A stretch of 47,017 bases of DNA from an uncultured Prevotella sp. Lineage in GTDB: Bacteria; Bacteroidota; Bacteroidia; Bacteroidales; Bacteroidaceae. The notes under the pieces are model-generated. The model made no database searches, was not told the origin of the DNA, and was given only the letters and a program-made list of their open reading frames with translations. Below, piece after piece: positions 15,185 to 25,477 of the stretch (its first letter is position 1; every line of letters starts with the position of its first letter). Where the stretch lies: positions 1-47,017 of the forward strand of contig CAKPST010000005.1 in assembly GCA_934183355.1 (NCBI GenBank). The letters are read 5' to 3'. The translations under genes and the position numbers were made by a program.

Positions 15185-18160
15185 TCATTTGATGATTACT
15201 TTCATTGTCTTGTTGCCACGCTTCACGATGTTGACGCCGCGCTGCGGTGTGGAGAGGCGTTTGCCGTTCAGATCATAGTAGACCACGTCGTTGGCATTGA
15301 GCGTTTCCAGAGGCGCAAGGTTGTCGATGCCCGTTGAATAATCCCCGATACGAAGGGAGAGGACGGATGCGCCGTTTGCCACATTGCCATCGAGCCACGA
15401 ACGGAAGGGACCGACCTTGACGGCCTGCATTCCTGCAGATGTTTCCTTGATTCTTGCCACATCCCAGAAGCGGTCGTTGCGGATGATATATCCCGACGTG
15501 ACATCCTTCGCCTTATAGGTGCCGCTGAAAGACAGCGTACTTCCTCCCACGGGGCTTGCTTGGGTGTTGTCGAACGTCACAAACGCGTTCTGGGCCTCGA
15601 AACTCAGTTTCTTCTGCTCACCGTTGCGCTTGACAAGGTAGGGGGTTCCTGCTTCCGTCTGACCCTCCATGCGACGCAACACGAGTTCGTCGGCATTCAT
15701 GCTCTCAATCACATACAGGATGTAGGGTTCATCGCCTGTGAGCGTCATGGCGAACGGAAGCACAAGCGTGCCCCAGGTGTTGGAGAAGGTGCGGGTGTAG
15801 GAAATATCCAATCCCTCTGCCATTCCTCCTTCGTAAATGTAGGAAGCATCGCTGAGGCATATTTGTTCCTTACAGCATTGTATAGTACCTCCAATCCACG
15901 ACTGGTATGTGAGTTTTTCGATACTATCAAAACACCCAAAATCCAAGTCTTCCAATGTCGTCGGGAGTACCACTTGTTTGTCTGATAGTCCGTACAAATC
16001 ACCAAAGGCTTTTTTTCTTATTATCTTCAAACCTTCAGGAAGAGACAACTTGCCGTTGAATCCCCTGCAATCATAGAACGCATATTTCCCAATTTCAGTC
16101 ACGGAATGGGGGATGAGCAGATCTCCTGTAAAGCCAGAACAGCTGGAGAAAGCAGATGCAGCAATCTTTGTCAATCCATTCGACAAAACCAATTTGCCTT
16201 TGAATCCCGGACAATTAGAGAACGCATATTCTCCCATTTCGGTGACAGAATGGGGAATGGACAAATCTCCGGTTAAGCCGGTACAGGCAGAGAATGCATG
16301 TGTTGCAATCTTTTTCAATCCGTTCGGCAAAACCAACTTGCCGGTGAATCCCTGACATAAAGAGAACGCATATGCTCCAATTTCAGTGACGGATTGGGGA
16401 ATGAGCAGATCTCCAGTCAAGCCCTTACAATAGAAAAATGCCTCATTTCCTATCTTTGTCAATCCATTCGGCAAGACTAACTTGCCGTTGAATCCCGAAC
16501 AATTTTGGAACGAATAATCTGCAATTTCAGTTACGGATTGAGGGATAACCAAATCTCCCGTTAAACCTTTACAACCTTTGAAAACTCCCGTTTCAATTTT
16601 CGTCAACCCATTCGGCAAGACCAACTTGCCGTTGAATCCCGAACAATTTTGGAACGCATTTATGCCTAACATCGTGACAGAATGAGGAATGGAAAGATTT
16701 CCTGTCAAACCGTTGCAATCCAGAAAAGCGCCATTTCCTATCTTTTGCAAATTCGCCGACAAATTCAATTTTCCTTTGAAACCGCTGCAACCAATGAAAG
16801 ATCCTAATCCTATCTCCGTCACAGAATTTGGAATGACAATATTTCCAGAGAGACCTTGACAACCTTTAAAAGCATTGTCTGAAATTTTTGTCAGTTTATT
16901 TGATAAGGTCAATTTCCCGTCAAACCCGCTACAAATCAAGAATGCAGCCGATCTAATCTCCGTCACAGAGTTGGGGATGACCAGATCACCCACCAGTTTT
17001 TCATTGCCTGCAAAAGCAAGAACACCTATAACGGTCACACTTTTCGGAATGCGAAGTTCGCCCTTCAGTTGTTTTTTGCAAAATGCTTGAAGCGGTATTT
17101 GCGTGATCGGGGCATCAAATTCCATCACGCACTTGCCGTCCACGACACGATTTGAGAGCATTTTTGCACCGAAGCCAGTTGTCGTATTGAGAGTCACCGG
17201 ATTGCCGTTTTCCGTCTGATACTCGAAGACTGTATGGTTACACAGGTTGCATATGCACTCCTCGCATTGATGACCGCTCGCAGAACGAGAAGAGGTCAGG
17301 CCGTGGTTGCGTACGGCATCACTGCACGTCGAAGGGAGGAACGTCACATCGTACGTGGCCAAACAGTCGAAATCCTTACACACAATGGCCGCACTATTCA
17401 CACCGCCAGGCTGCTTCTGTACCACTTCGCGCTTTCCATCCTTGCGCTTGGATACGACCCAATTGCCATCGGTCGAGGCCGATGCATTGTAACGCTCCGT
17501 CTGCCACGACAGCAACACATTCCCTCCTTGAACAGTTGTCGCCATGCGGACAGGAGACACGAAACCATTGAGGGTGTTGTCAAGGGTCCAAACCTTGTCC
17601 GCTCTGTTCTTGTCGTCGCACTTGTCACGCCATTTTCCCTCCACGGTGATCTTGTGGCCGAAGAAGGAGAACGAGTCATTGAAGGAGAGTTTCAGGTCGA
17701 TTGTGGTCCACTTCTTTTCCGACTTGTCAGAATTGTAGGGACACTTCTGGCTTTTCTTGGCGTTACGGAACTGTGCCGTTCCCTGGTTGATGCCGTCAAG
17801 CACAATCTTACCAGCCGAACCCACGTTGCCACTGTTTTGATAATTCTTGATATTGTCCTCATTCTTGTTGCTGACATTAGCAATCAAGCCCCACATGTCG
17901 TTCAGCTTGCAGGCTTGCTTGCCATCGATGAAGAGATAGACATCACCCACGAAATAGGCGTTGTCGCCATCATAGTTATACATCCAAAGATTGAGCGTGA
18001 CTTCGGTGCCATTGTCCGAATAGGACGTGTTGCCGAGACGCACAATCGGATTACGCGGCGTAAGGGCGGATGCCGTGCCTCCACCGACGAAGCCCAACAG
18101 CAGGACAAGCAGCGCATGGAGAATGACGCTGCGCATTCGATTCATTTTGAAAATTCCCAT
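15185..18160 (-). CDS. large BspA-like LRR_5 surface protein
   Basis: A 991-residue exported protein. The start at 18160 (MGIFKMNRMRS, then a hydrophobic signal segment ending GTASA) is chosen because the -7 box lies at 18193-18200; the longer frame to 18289 would begin upstream of the promoter. After a 280-residue N-terminal region come about sixteen LRR_5 repeats of 23 residues in which two types alternate, GFxGKLVLPNGLTKI and GLTGDLxIPxSVTEI. Then follows a 200-residue region and the tail YYDLNGKRLSTPQRGVNIVKRGN to KVIIK shared with the other two BspA-like proteins. Family members act as adhesins. The coding region is intact. Confidence 0.88.
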   Translation of the reverse strand: MGIFKMNRMRSVILHALLVLLLGFVGGGTASALTPRNPIVRLGNTSYSDNGTEVTLNLWMYNYDGDNAYFVGDVYLFIDGKQACKLNDMWGLIANVSNKNEDNIKNYQNSGNVGSAGKIVLDGINQGTAQFRNAKKSQKCPYNSDKSEKKWTTIDLKLSFNDSFSFFGHKITVEGKWRDKCDDKNRADKVWTLDNTLNGFVSPVRMATTVQGGNVLLSWQTERYNASASTDGNWVVSKRKDGKREVVQKQPGGVNSAAIVCKDFDCLATYDVTFLPSTCSDAVRNHGLTSSRSASGHQCEECICNLCNHTVFEYQTENGNPVTLNTTTGFGAKMLSNRVVDGKCVMEFDAPITQIPLQAFCKKQLKGELRIPKSVTVIGVLAFAGNEKLVGDLVIPNSVTEIRSAAFLICSGFDGKLTLSNKLTKISDNAFKGCQGLSGNIVIPNSVTEIGLGSFIGCSGFKGKLNLSANLQKIGNGAFLDCNGLTGNLSIPHSVTMLGINAFQNCSGFNGKLVLPNGLTKIETGVFKGCKGLTGDLVIPQSVTEIADYSFQNCSGFNGKLVLPNGLTKIGNEAFFYCKGLTGDLLIPQSVTEIGAYAFSLCQGFTGKLVLPNGLKKIATHAFSACTGLTGDLSIPHSVTEMGEYAFSNCPGFKGKLVLSNGLTKIAASAFSSCSGFTGDLLIPHSVTEIGKYAFYDCRGFNGKLSLPEGLKIIRKKAFGDLYGLSDKQVVLPTTLEDLDFGCFDSIEKLTYQSWIGGTIQCCKEQICLSDASYIYEGGMAEGLDISYTRTFSNTWGTLVLPFAMTLTGDEPYILYVIESMNADELVLRRMEGQTEAGTPYLVKRNGEQKKLSFEAQNAFVTFDNTQASPVGGSTLSFSGTYKAKDVTSGYIIRNDRFWDVARIKETSAGMQAVKVGPFRSWLDGNVANGASVLSLRIGDYSTGIDNLAPLETLNANDVVYYDLNGKRLSTPQRGVNIVKRGNKTMKVIIK

Positions 18161-18192
18161 GTTTTTTAGTTTTTGATTCTTTTTATTTGGGG

Positions 18193-18200
18193 CAAATATA
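18193..18200 (-). promoter_or_regulatory. -7 box of the large LRR gene
   Basis: TATATTTG on the minus strand, 33 bases before the ATG at 18160. It decides between the two possible start codons. Confidence 0.65.
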
Positions 18201-18313
18201 TGGAAAAACGACGAATATAGCGAATTGAGAGTGGCGTAAAAAGGGGTAACGAGGCATAAAAACAGGGGTAAAAAGGGGTAAAATGGCAAAAAATGACCAT
18301 TGGGTAAGCATTA

Positions 18314-18405
18314 TTCTCTGTTCTACTCAACCTTCCCTATCAGAGAGCAAGCACCAAAGGGTTCCGACTGGAACTTCTGCTTGAAGAAGGTGTATGTTGT
18401 AGCAT
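18314..18405 (+). pseudogene. 92-bp fragment of an Rpn-family gene
   Basis: Ungapped match to 14512-14603 (codons about 93-124 of the intact Rpn gene) with three mismatches, all between 18329 and 18338. Similarity stops abruptly at both ends. It lies immediately upstream of the large LRR gene and is the remnant of a second copy or of a recombination event. Confidence 0.9.
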
Positions 18406-18637
18406 GTGCTTAAACGTAACTTTGTATCACTTTTTCTTTTTTCATCTGCAATACTGCAATTTTGATGCTTTTCATGTGGCGTAATGTGTTGTGCGTCAGA
18501 TGTTTAGTATGCATTGCAGATTGGCTGACTCTACTGCAATCTACTGCAATCATCTGCAAGCGTATCTTTTTGCAAAAATATAATATTACATCACTCTACC
18601 AATAGCAATTTTATAGGTATGAGTCCCGAAGTGACGT

Positions 18638-18776
18638 CTGTACAAAAGCTACAAGGCTGTTGTACGATGCCTACTAGGGCTTTGTATGATGCCTACTAGG
18701 GTTTTGTATGAGGACTACAAGGCTCTTGTACGATTGCTATAGATGGCTGGCAGATGGAGGATGATGGCTGGCAGAT
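18638..18776. repeat. 22-bp-period degenerate tandem array
   Basis: Units start at 18638, 18660, 18682, 18704 and 18726 (last one partial). Unit 2 and unit 3 share TTGTAYGATGCCTACTAGGG. Several units hold a TTGTA-N7-TACAA dyad, best seen at 18704-18720. It is followed by two copies of GATGGCTGGCAGAT 21 bases apart (18742 and 18763). The remaining 18406-18990 sequence shows no gene. Confidence 0.75.
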
Positions 18777-18916
18777 AGGATGGTACATTTTGCGTTCTGC
18801 GGATTATCTGCCATGGTTTATGTGTTTGATTATTAGGTAGTTATGTGGATTGTGGCAGATGTGGTACATTTTTTCACGTAACATTTTTATTATAGGAAGT
18901 TATGTATATAAAAAGT

Positions 18917-18959
18917 GGGCATTAACTACTACATGATTTAGATGTAGTCGTTAATGCCC
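18917..18959. terminator. terminator of the beta-galactosidase gene
   Basis: Stem GGGCATTAACTACTACAT (18917-18934) against 18942-18959 with one mismatch. On the minus strand it is followed by CTTTTTATA, as expected for a gene ending at 18991; on the plus strand TCTTTTT also follows. Confidence 0.85.
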
Positions 18960-18990
18960 GTCTTTTTAATTTATATTGTATCTAATGTGA

Positions 18991-22170
<3,180 letters not shown>

Positions 22171-22173
22171 CTA

Positions 22174-22181
22174 CAAATTTA
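22174..22181 (-). promoter_or_regulatory. -7 box of the beta-galactosidase gene
   Basis: TAAATTTG on the minus strand, 31 bases before the ATG; no clear -33 element. Confidence 0.6.
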
Positions 22182-22266
22182 CGTAAAATATATGATATAA
22201 AGCCTTAAAGGCGTGTTAATGAATGAAAAGTGGCTTAGAATGCAATATTTGCATTATTAAAAAGTG

Positions 22267-22274
22267 TAACTTTG
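22267..22274 (+). promoter_or_regulatory. -7 box of the M16 peptidase gene
   Basis: TAACTTTG, 55 bases before the chosen ATG at 22329. An in-frame ATG at 22272 falls inside this box and is therefore unlikely to be used. Confidence 0.6.
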
Positions 22275-22328
22275 CATTCCGAAGGGATATTTCAGTCCAA
22301 AAACCAAGAAAACAATAAAGCTACATAT

Positions 22329-23663
22329 ATGAATTATAATACACACACGCTGTCCAACGGACTGCGCATCATTCATCTGCCGTCGGCGTCGCCAGTGGTA
22401 TACTGTGGATATGCCGTGGCTGCCGGCACACGCGACGAGGAGCAGGGTAGGGAGGAGGGCATCGCCCACTTCTGCGAGCACATGACATTTAAGGGCACCG
22501 AGCGTCGCCCGTCGCTGAAGATTCTGGGTTATCTGGAGAGTGTAGGCGGCGACCTCAACGCTTTCACCAACAAGGAGGAGACGGTGTATCATGCTGCCGT
22601 ATTGAAGGACAACATCGACCGTGCTGTCGACTTACTGACAGACATTGTCTTTCATTCCACCTATCCGCAAGCGGAGATTGACAAGGAGGTGGAGGTGATT
22701 GTGGACGAGATAGAGAGCTACAACGACTCGCCAGCTGAGCTGGTATACGACCTCTTTGAGAATGCTATATATAATGGTCATCCACTTGGACACAACATTC
22801 TCGGCACAGCAGAGCAGTTGCGCACGTATACTACGGAGGATGCTCTGCGCTTCACACGCCGATTCTATCGCCCCGACAATAGCGTGTTCTTCGCTTATGG
22901 TGATGTCAACTTCGACAAGTTGGTAAAGCTGTTGGAGAAAGCGAATGAGAGAGGGGAGTTGAGAGTTGAGAGTTCAGAGTTGGGAGTTGAGAGTTCAGAG
23001 TTGAGAGTTGAGAGTTCAGAGTTGAGAGTTAATAATTCTGTGCGAGCCAACTCTCAACTCTCAACTTTCAACTCTCAACTCCCAACTCTCAACTCCCCCC
23101 TCCCTCCCTACGTTCCGCAGCATATCGACCACCACATGGACACTCATCTCGCCCATGTGATGCTTGGCAACCGTGCCTACGACATCCACGACAACCGCCG
23201 CATAGCCCTTTATCTGTTGAACAACATCCTTGGTGGTCCGGGTATGAATGCTCGGTTGAACATCTCACTGCGTGAGCGTCATGCCCTCGTCTACACCGTG
23301 GAGAGCATGATGCAGAGCTACAGCGACACGGGTTTGTGGGCTGTCTACTTCGGTTGCGACCCTAAGAACGTGGACAAGTGTCTGCGACTGATACGTCGTG
23401 AGCTTGACAAGGTGATGAATCAGCCTCTGAGCGATGCTCAACTGCGTGCTGCCAAGAAGCAGATACGTGGACAGATAGGCATAGCATGCGACTCACGTGA
23501 GGCGTTTGCCCTCGACTTTGCTAAGGGATTCTTGCACTATGGATGGAAGAAGGATGTGACGGCGCTGTGCGAGAGGATTGATGAGCTGACGGCGGAGGAC
23601 TTGCGGAGCGCGGCGGTGGATATATTCGGAGAGGAGAATATAACGAGACTGGTGATAAAGTAA
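22329..23663 (+). CDS. M16 family zinc metallopeptidase with an in-frame repeat insertion
   Basis: Start MNYNTHTLSNGLRIIHLP is the family beginning. The inverted zinc motif HFCEH is at residues 47-51 (H47, E50, H51), with the third ligand expected in VIVDEIESYNDSP. The second half carries GGPGMNARLNISLRERHALVYTV, the R/Y region of M16 peptidases. Family members degrade peptides in the cytoplasm or periplasm; no signal peptide is seen. Between about residues 210 and 256 the reading frame crosses two heptanucleotide arrays (22956-23032 and 23048-23096), adding roughly 45 low-complexity residues (ELRVESSELGVESSELRV and onward) between the two halves. The two domains on either side look intact. 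Confidence 0.88.
   Translation: MNYNTHTLSNGLRIIHLPSASPVVYCGYAVAAGTRDEEQGREEGIAHFCEHMTFKGTERRPSLKILGYLESVGGDLNAFTNKEETVYHAAVLKDNIDRAVDLLTDIVFHSTYPQAEIDKEVEVIVDEIESYNDSPAELVYDLFENAIYNGHPLGHNILGTAEQLRTYTTEDALRFTRRFYRPDNSVFFAYGDVNFDKLVKLLEKANERGELRVESSELGVESSELRVESSELRVNNSVRANSQLSTFNSQLPTLNSPLPPYVPQHIDHHMDTHLAHVMLGNRAYDIHDNRRIALYLLNNILGGPGMNARLNISLRERHALVYTVESMMQSYSDTGLWAVYFGCDPKNVDKCLRLIRRELDKVMNQPLSDAQLRAAKKQIRGQIGIACDSREAFALDFAKGFLHYGWKKDVTALCERIDELTAEDLRSAAVDIFGEENITRLVIK
22956..23096. repeat. heptanucleotide arrays in inverted orientation inside the M16 gene
   Basis: Eleven GAGTTNN units (22956-23032) are followed, after 15 bases, by seven CAACTNN units (23048-23096), nearly the reverse complement of the first array. 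The whole can fold into a long hairpin. The period is seven bases, so gain or loss of one unit changes the reading frame downstream. Confidence 0.92.
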
Positions 23664-23668
23664 ATTAA

Positions 23669-23684
23669 ACAACAACGTTGTTGT
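23669..23684. terminator. short palindrome between convergent genes
   Basis: ACAACAACGTTGTTGT is a perfect palindrome, with TCTTTATTTATT on the plus side. It lies between the stops of the M16 gene and ribD. It is a weak terminator candidate because it leaves no loop without opening base pairs. Confidence 0.4.
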
Positions 23685-23690
23685 CTTTAT

Positions 23691-24641
23691 TTATTCCCAA
23701 TAGCTAACAACATTTCCCTCATACTCTTTTCTGCTTACAAGTCGAGCCTCCTCCGGCACTTGTGGCGCACGTGTTCCCCCGCTTACCGTCATCGGAGCCG
23801 TCTCCACTCGTATCTCGTCCCACAGTCCAGCGTCAATGAACGACTGGAGCGTCATTGCACCGCCCTCCACGATGAGCGACTGACACTTCTCCGTGTAGAG
23901 CCATTGCATGAGCTGAGGCAAAACGGGCTTGCTGAAGTCCATGCCCTCAAAGGCAGGATGACGAGAGTCGATGACGATGCGGCGCGGCGAAGGTCCAGCC
24001 CAGTCGCGTGTCGTCAGTTGCGGATGCTCGCGTTCGTCAGTTATGCGACCCACAAGGATGGCGTCGTTCTCGGCACGTAGCTTGTGCGAGAGCATGCGAG
24101 TGAAGGGAGTGGATATGGCGAGCGCTTTGCCGTTGTCGTCGATGAAGTGGTTGGCAGTCTCCGCCCACTTCAGGATGATGTAAGGGCGGCGGTGCTCGTT
24201 GTATGTTATAAATCGCTTGTTAAGCGTGCGACACTCATGTTCGAGCACACCGACAGTCACCTCGATGCTAGCATCACGCAACTTCTGTATGCCACGTCCC
24301 TGCACCTTGGCAAAAGGGTCGACACATCCCACCACACATCTCCTCACACCCTTGCTGACGATGAGGTCGGCACATGGCGGAGTCTTGCCATAGTGCGAGC
24401 ATGGCTCAAGGCTAACGTATATTGTAGCCTCGCCGAGCAGCGCCTCGTCCTCGGGCTTCACCGATGCAAATGCGTTAACCTCGGCATGTCCCTCACCGCA
24501 GCGCACATGATAGCCCTCGCCAATGATGCGTCCGTCGGCAGCCACGATGACAGCCCCAACCATTGGGTTGGGTTTGGCGTTCTGCATGCCGCCACGAGCA
24601 AGCTGCAAGCAACGGCGCATGTATTGTTCGTCGGTGGTCAT
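23691..24641 (-). CDS. ribD: bifunctional riboflavin deaminase-reductase RibD
   Basis: Catalyses two early steps of riboflavin synthesis: deamination of the pyrimidine made from GTP and NADPH reduction of its ribose. The N-terminal deaminase has the zinc site HAEVNAFAS and PCSHYGKTPPCADLI with KPNPMVGAVIV before it; the reductase half has YIILKWAETANHFIDD, ILVGRITDEREHPQLT and SLIVEGGAMTLQSFIDAGLWDE. The ATG at 24641 gives MTTDEQYMRRCLQLA; the ATG at 24647 would add two residues and overlaps the upstream stop by four bases (ATGA), which suggests translational coupling either way. No FMN riboswitch was recognised nearby. Confidence 0.93.
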   Translation of the reverse strand: MTTDEQYMRRCLQLARGGMQNAKPNPMVGAVIVAADGRIIGEGYHVRCGEGHAEVNAFASVKPEDEALLGEATIYVSLEPCSHYGKTPPCADLIVSKGVRRCVVGCVDPFAKVQGRGIQKLRDASIEVTVGVLEHECRTLNKRFITYNEHRRPYIILKWAETANHFIDDNGKALAISTPFTRMLSHKLRAENDAILVGRITDEREHPQLTTRDWAGPSPRRIVIDSRHPAFEGMDFSKPVLPQLMQWLYTEKCQSLIVEGGAMTLQSFIDAGLWDEIRVETAPMTVSGGTRAPQVPEEARLVSRKEYEGNVVSYWE

Positions 24642-24643
24642 GT

Positions 24644-25303
24644 TCATGCCTCAATCAGTGTTGCTTCGCCGTCCTTCCAAGCCTCAAAGTATGGCGGTTC
24701 GTCGCGCAGCGAGATGTCGTCGTACAGAAATTCAGCCACCACCGTCTCCTTGCCGTCAGGCAGGATGAGTCCCATCTTGCCGTCGCGCTGTGCTATGACA
24801 GGCAGTGTGCGCAGGTCGTCGACATATACATAGGGAGTGCGCAGGAAGTCGTAGTGAGCAGGAATGAGCGTGTTGCCCTGATGGTCCTTGATGCCAAACT
24901 TGCCATTCTCCTCGAACACCACATGATACTGCTCATACTTGTCGCGTATGCGGTTGAGATAGAACACCATCTTGCGCTTGTTGTTGACCAGCTCGATGAG
25001 ATAAGCGAACGTGTCGCAATAGTTAGCCATGGCACGTGCGAGCACAATCTTGAAGTCGAGTCCCGACAACACCTTGCGGTTGAGGTCGATATAGCGAGCT
25101 ATAGCCTTCTCCTTCTCGGGGATGGTGAGTGTGGCGAGCTGCTCCTCAAACTTCAGCATGATAGTCTTCGAGCCTTTCATTGCCTTGATGTAACGGTGAA
25201 TCTGGCGAGCCATTTCGTCGCATACGAATTTGTCAATGCGCTCCAATTCGATGCTATCGACATAAGTGTCTTCGAAATTCTCTTGTGTTATCTTTTTTTC
25301 CAT
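24644..25303 (-). CDS. uncharacterised protein with WG-like C-terminus, coupled to ribD
   Basis: A 219-residue cytoplasmic protein I cannot name. The N-terminal 130 residues are helical and charged (DSIELERIDKFVCDEMARQIHRYIKAMK). The C-terminal 80 residues hold two WG/KWG-like strands, NGKFGIKDHQGNTLIPAHYDFL and DGKMGLILPDGKETVVAEFLYDDI. Start at 25303 (MEKKITQENF) is chosen because the promoter (25338-25368) lies downstream of the earlier ATG at 25351. Its stop overlaps the ribD start region, so the two form an operon. Confidence 0.7.
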   Translation of the reverse strand: MEKKITQENFEDTYVDSIELERIDKFVCDEMARQIHRYIKAMKGSKTIMLKFEEQLATLTIPEKEKAIARYIDLNRKVLSGLDFKIVLARAMANYCDTFAYLIELVNNKRKMVFYLNRIRDKYEQYHVVFEENGKFGIKDHQGNTLIPAHYDFLRTPYVYVDDLRTLPVIAQRDGKMGLILPDGKETVVAEFLYDDISLRDEPPYFEAWKDGEATLIEA

Positions 25304-25337
25304 AGCTTTATCTTGGTTTTTAGTGTTCTTTATTTGC

Positions 25338-25368
25338 CAAAAGTACGACATTTTTATGAAACATCAAA
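25338..25368 (-). promoter_or_regulatory. promoter of the WG-like gene and ribD
   Basis: On the minus strand TTTG (25365-25368), 19 bases, then TACTTTTG (25338-25345). This is one of the best -33/-7 pairs in the window. Confidence 0.65.
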
Positions 25369-25419
25369 GTATTTGTCTTTATTTTTATCGTTTCGCTCGC
25401 TAAGGTGGAGAATTATTGC

Positions 25420-25427
25420 TACCTTTG
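25420..25427 (+). promoter_or_regulatory. -7 box of the alkaline phosphatase gene
   Basis: TACCTTTG, 50 bases before the ATG. Confidence 0.6.
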
Positions 25428-25477
25428 TCAAGCGACAGAAAAGCAACAACAATATTAAATATAAAAACAAATCAACG

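Noticed and set aside
17234..18169. 311-codon plus-strand frame
   Set aside because: It is the mirror of the N-terminal part of the large LRR gene; it has no family motifs and no -7 box.
22956..23096. Heptamer arrays as a CRISPR
   Set aside because: Units are seven bases without spacers, and no cas gene is present; the same applies to the arrays at 18638 and 43312.
23669..24647. FMN riboswitch for ribD
   Set aside because: ribD is the second gene of its operon and no RFN-type sequence was seen before the first gene.
24084..24833. 249-codon plus-strand frame
   Set aside because: Antisense shadow of ribD, no recognisable domain.
24563..25477. Open frame on the plus strand continuous with the alkaline phosphatase gene
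   Set aside because: It is antisense to ribD and the WG-like gene, and the signal peptide and -7 box place the phosphatase start at 25478.
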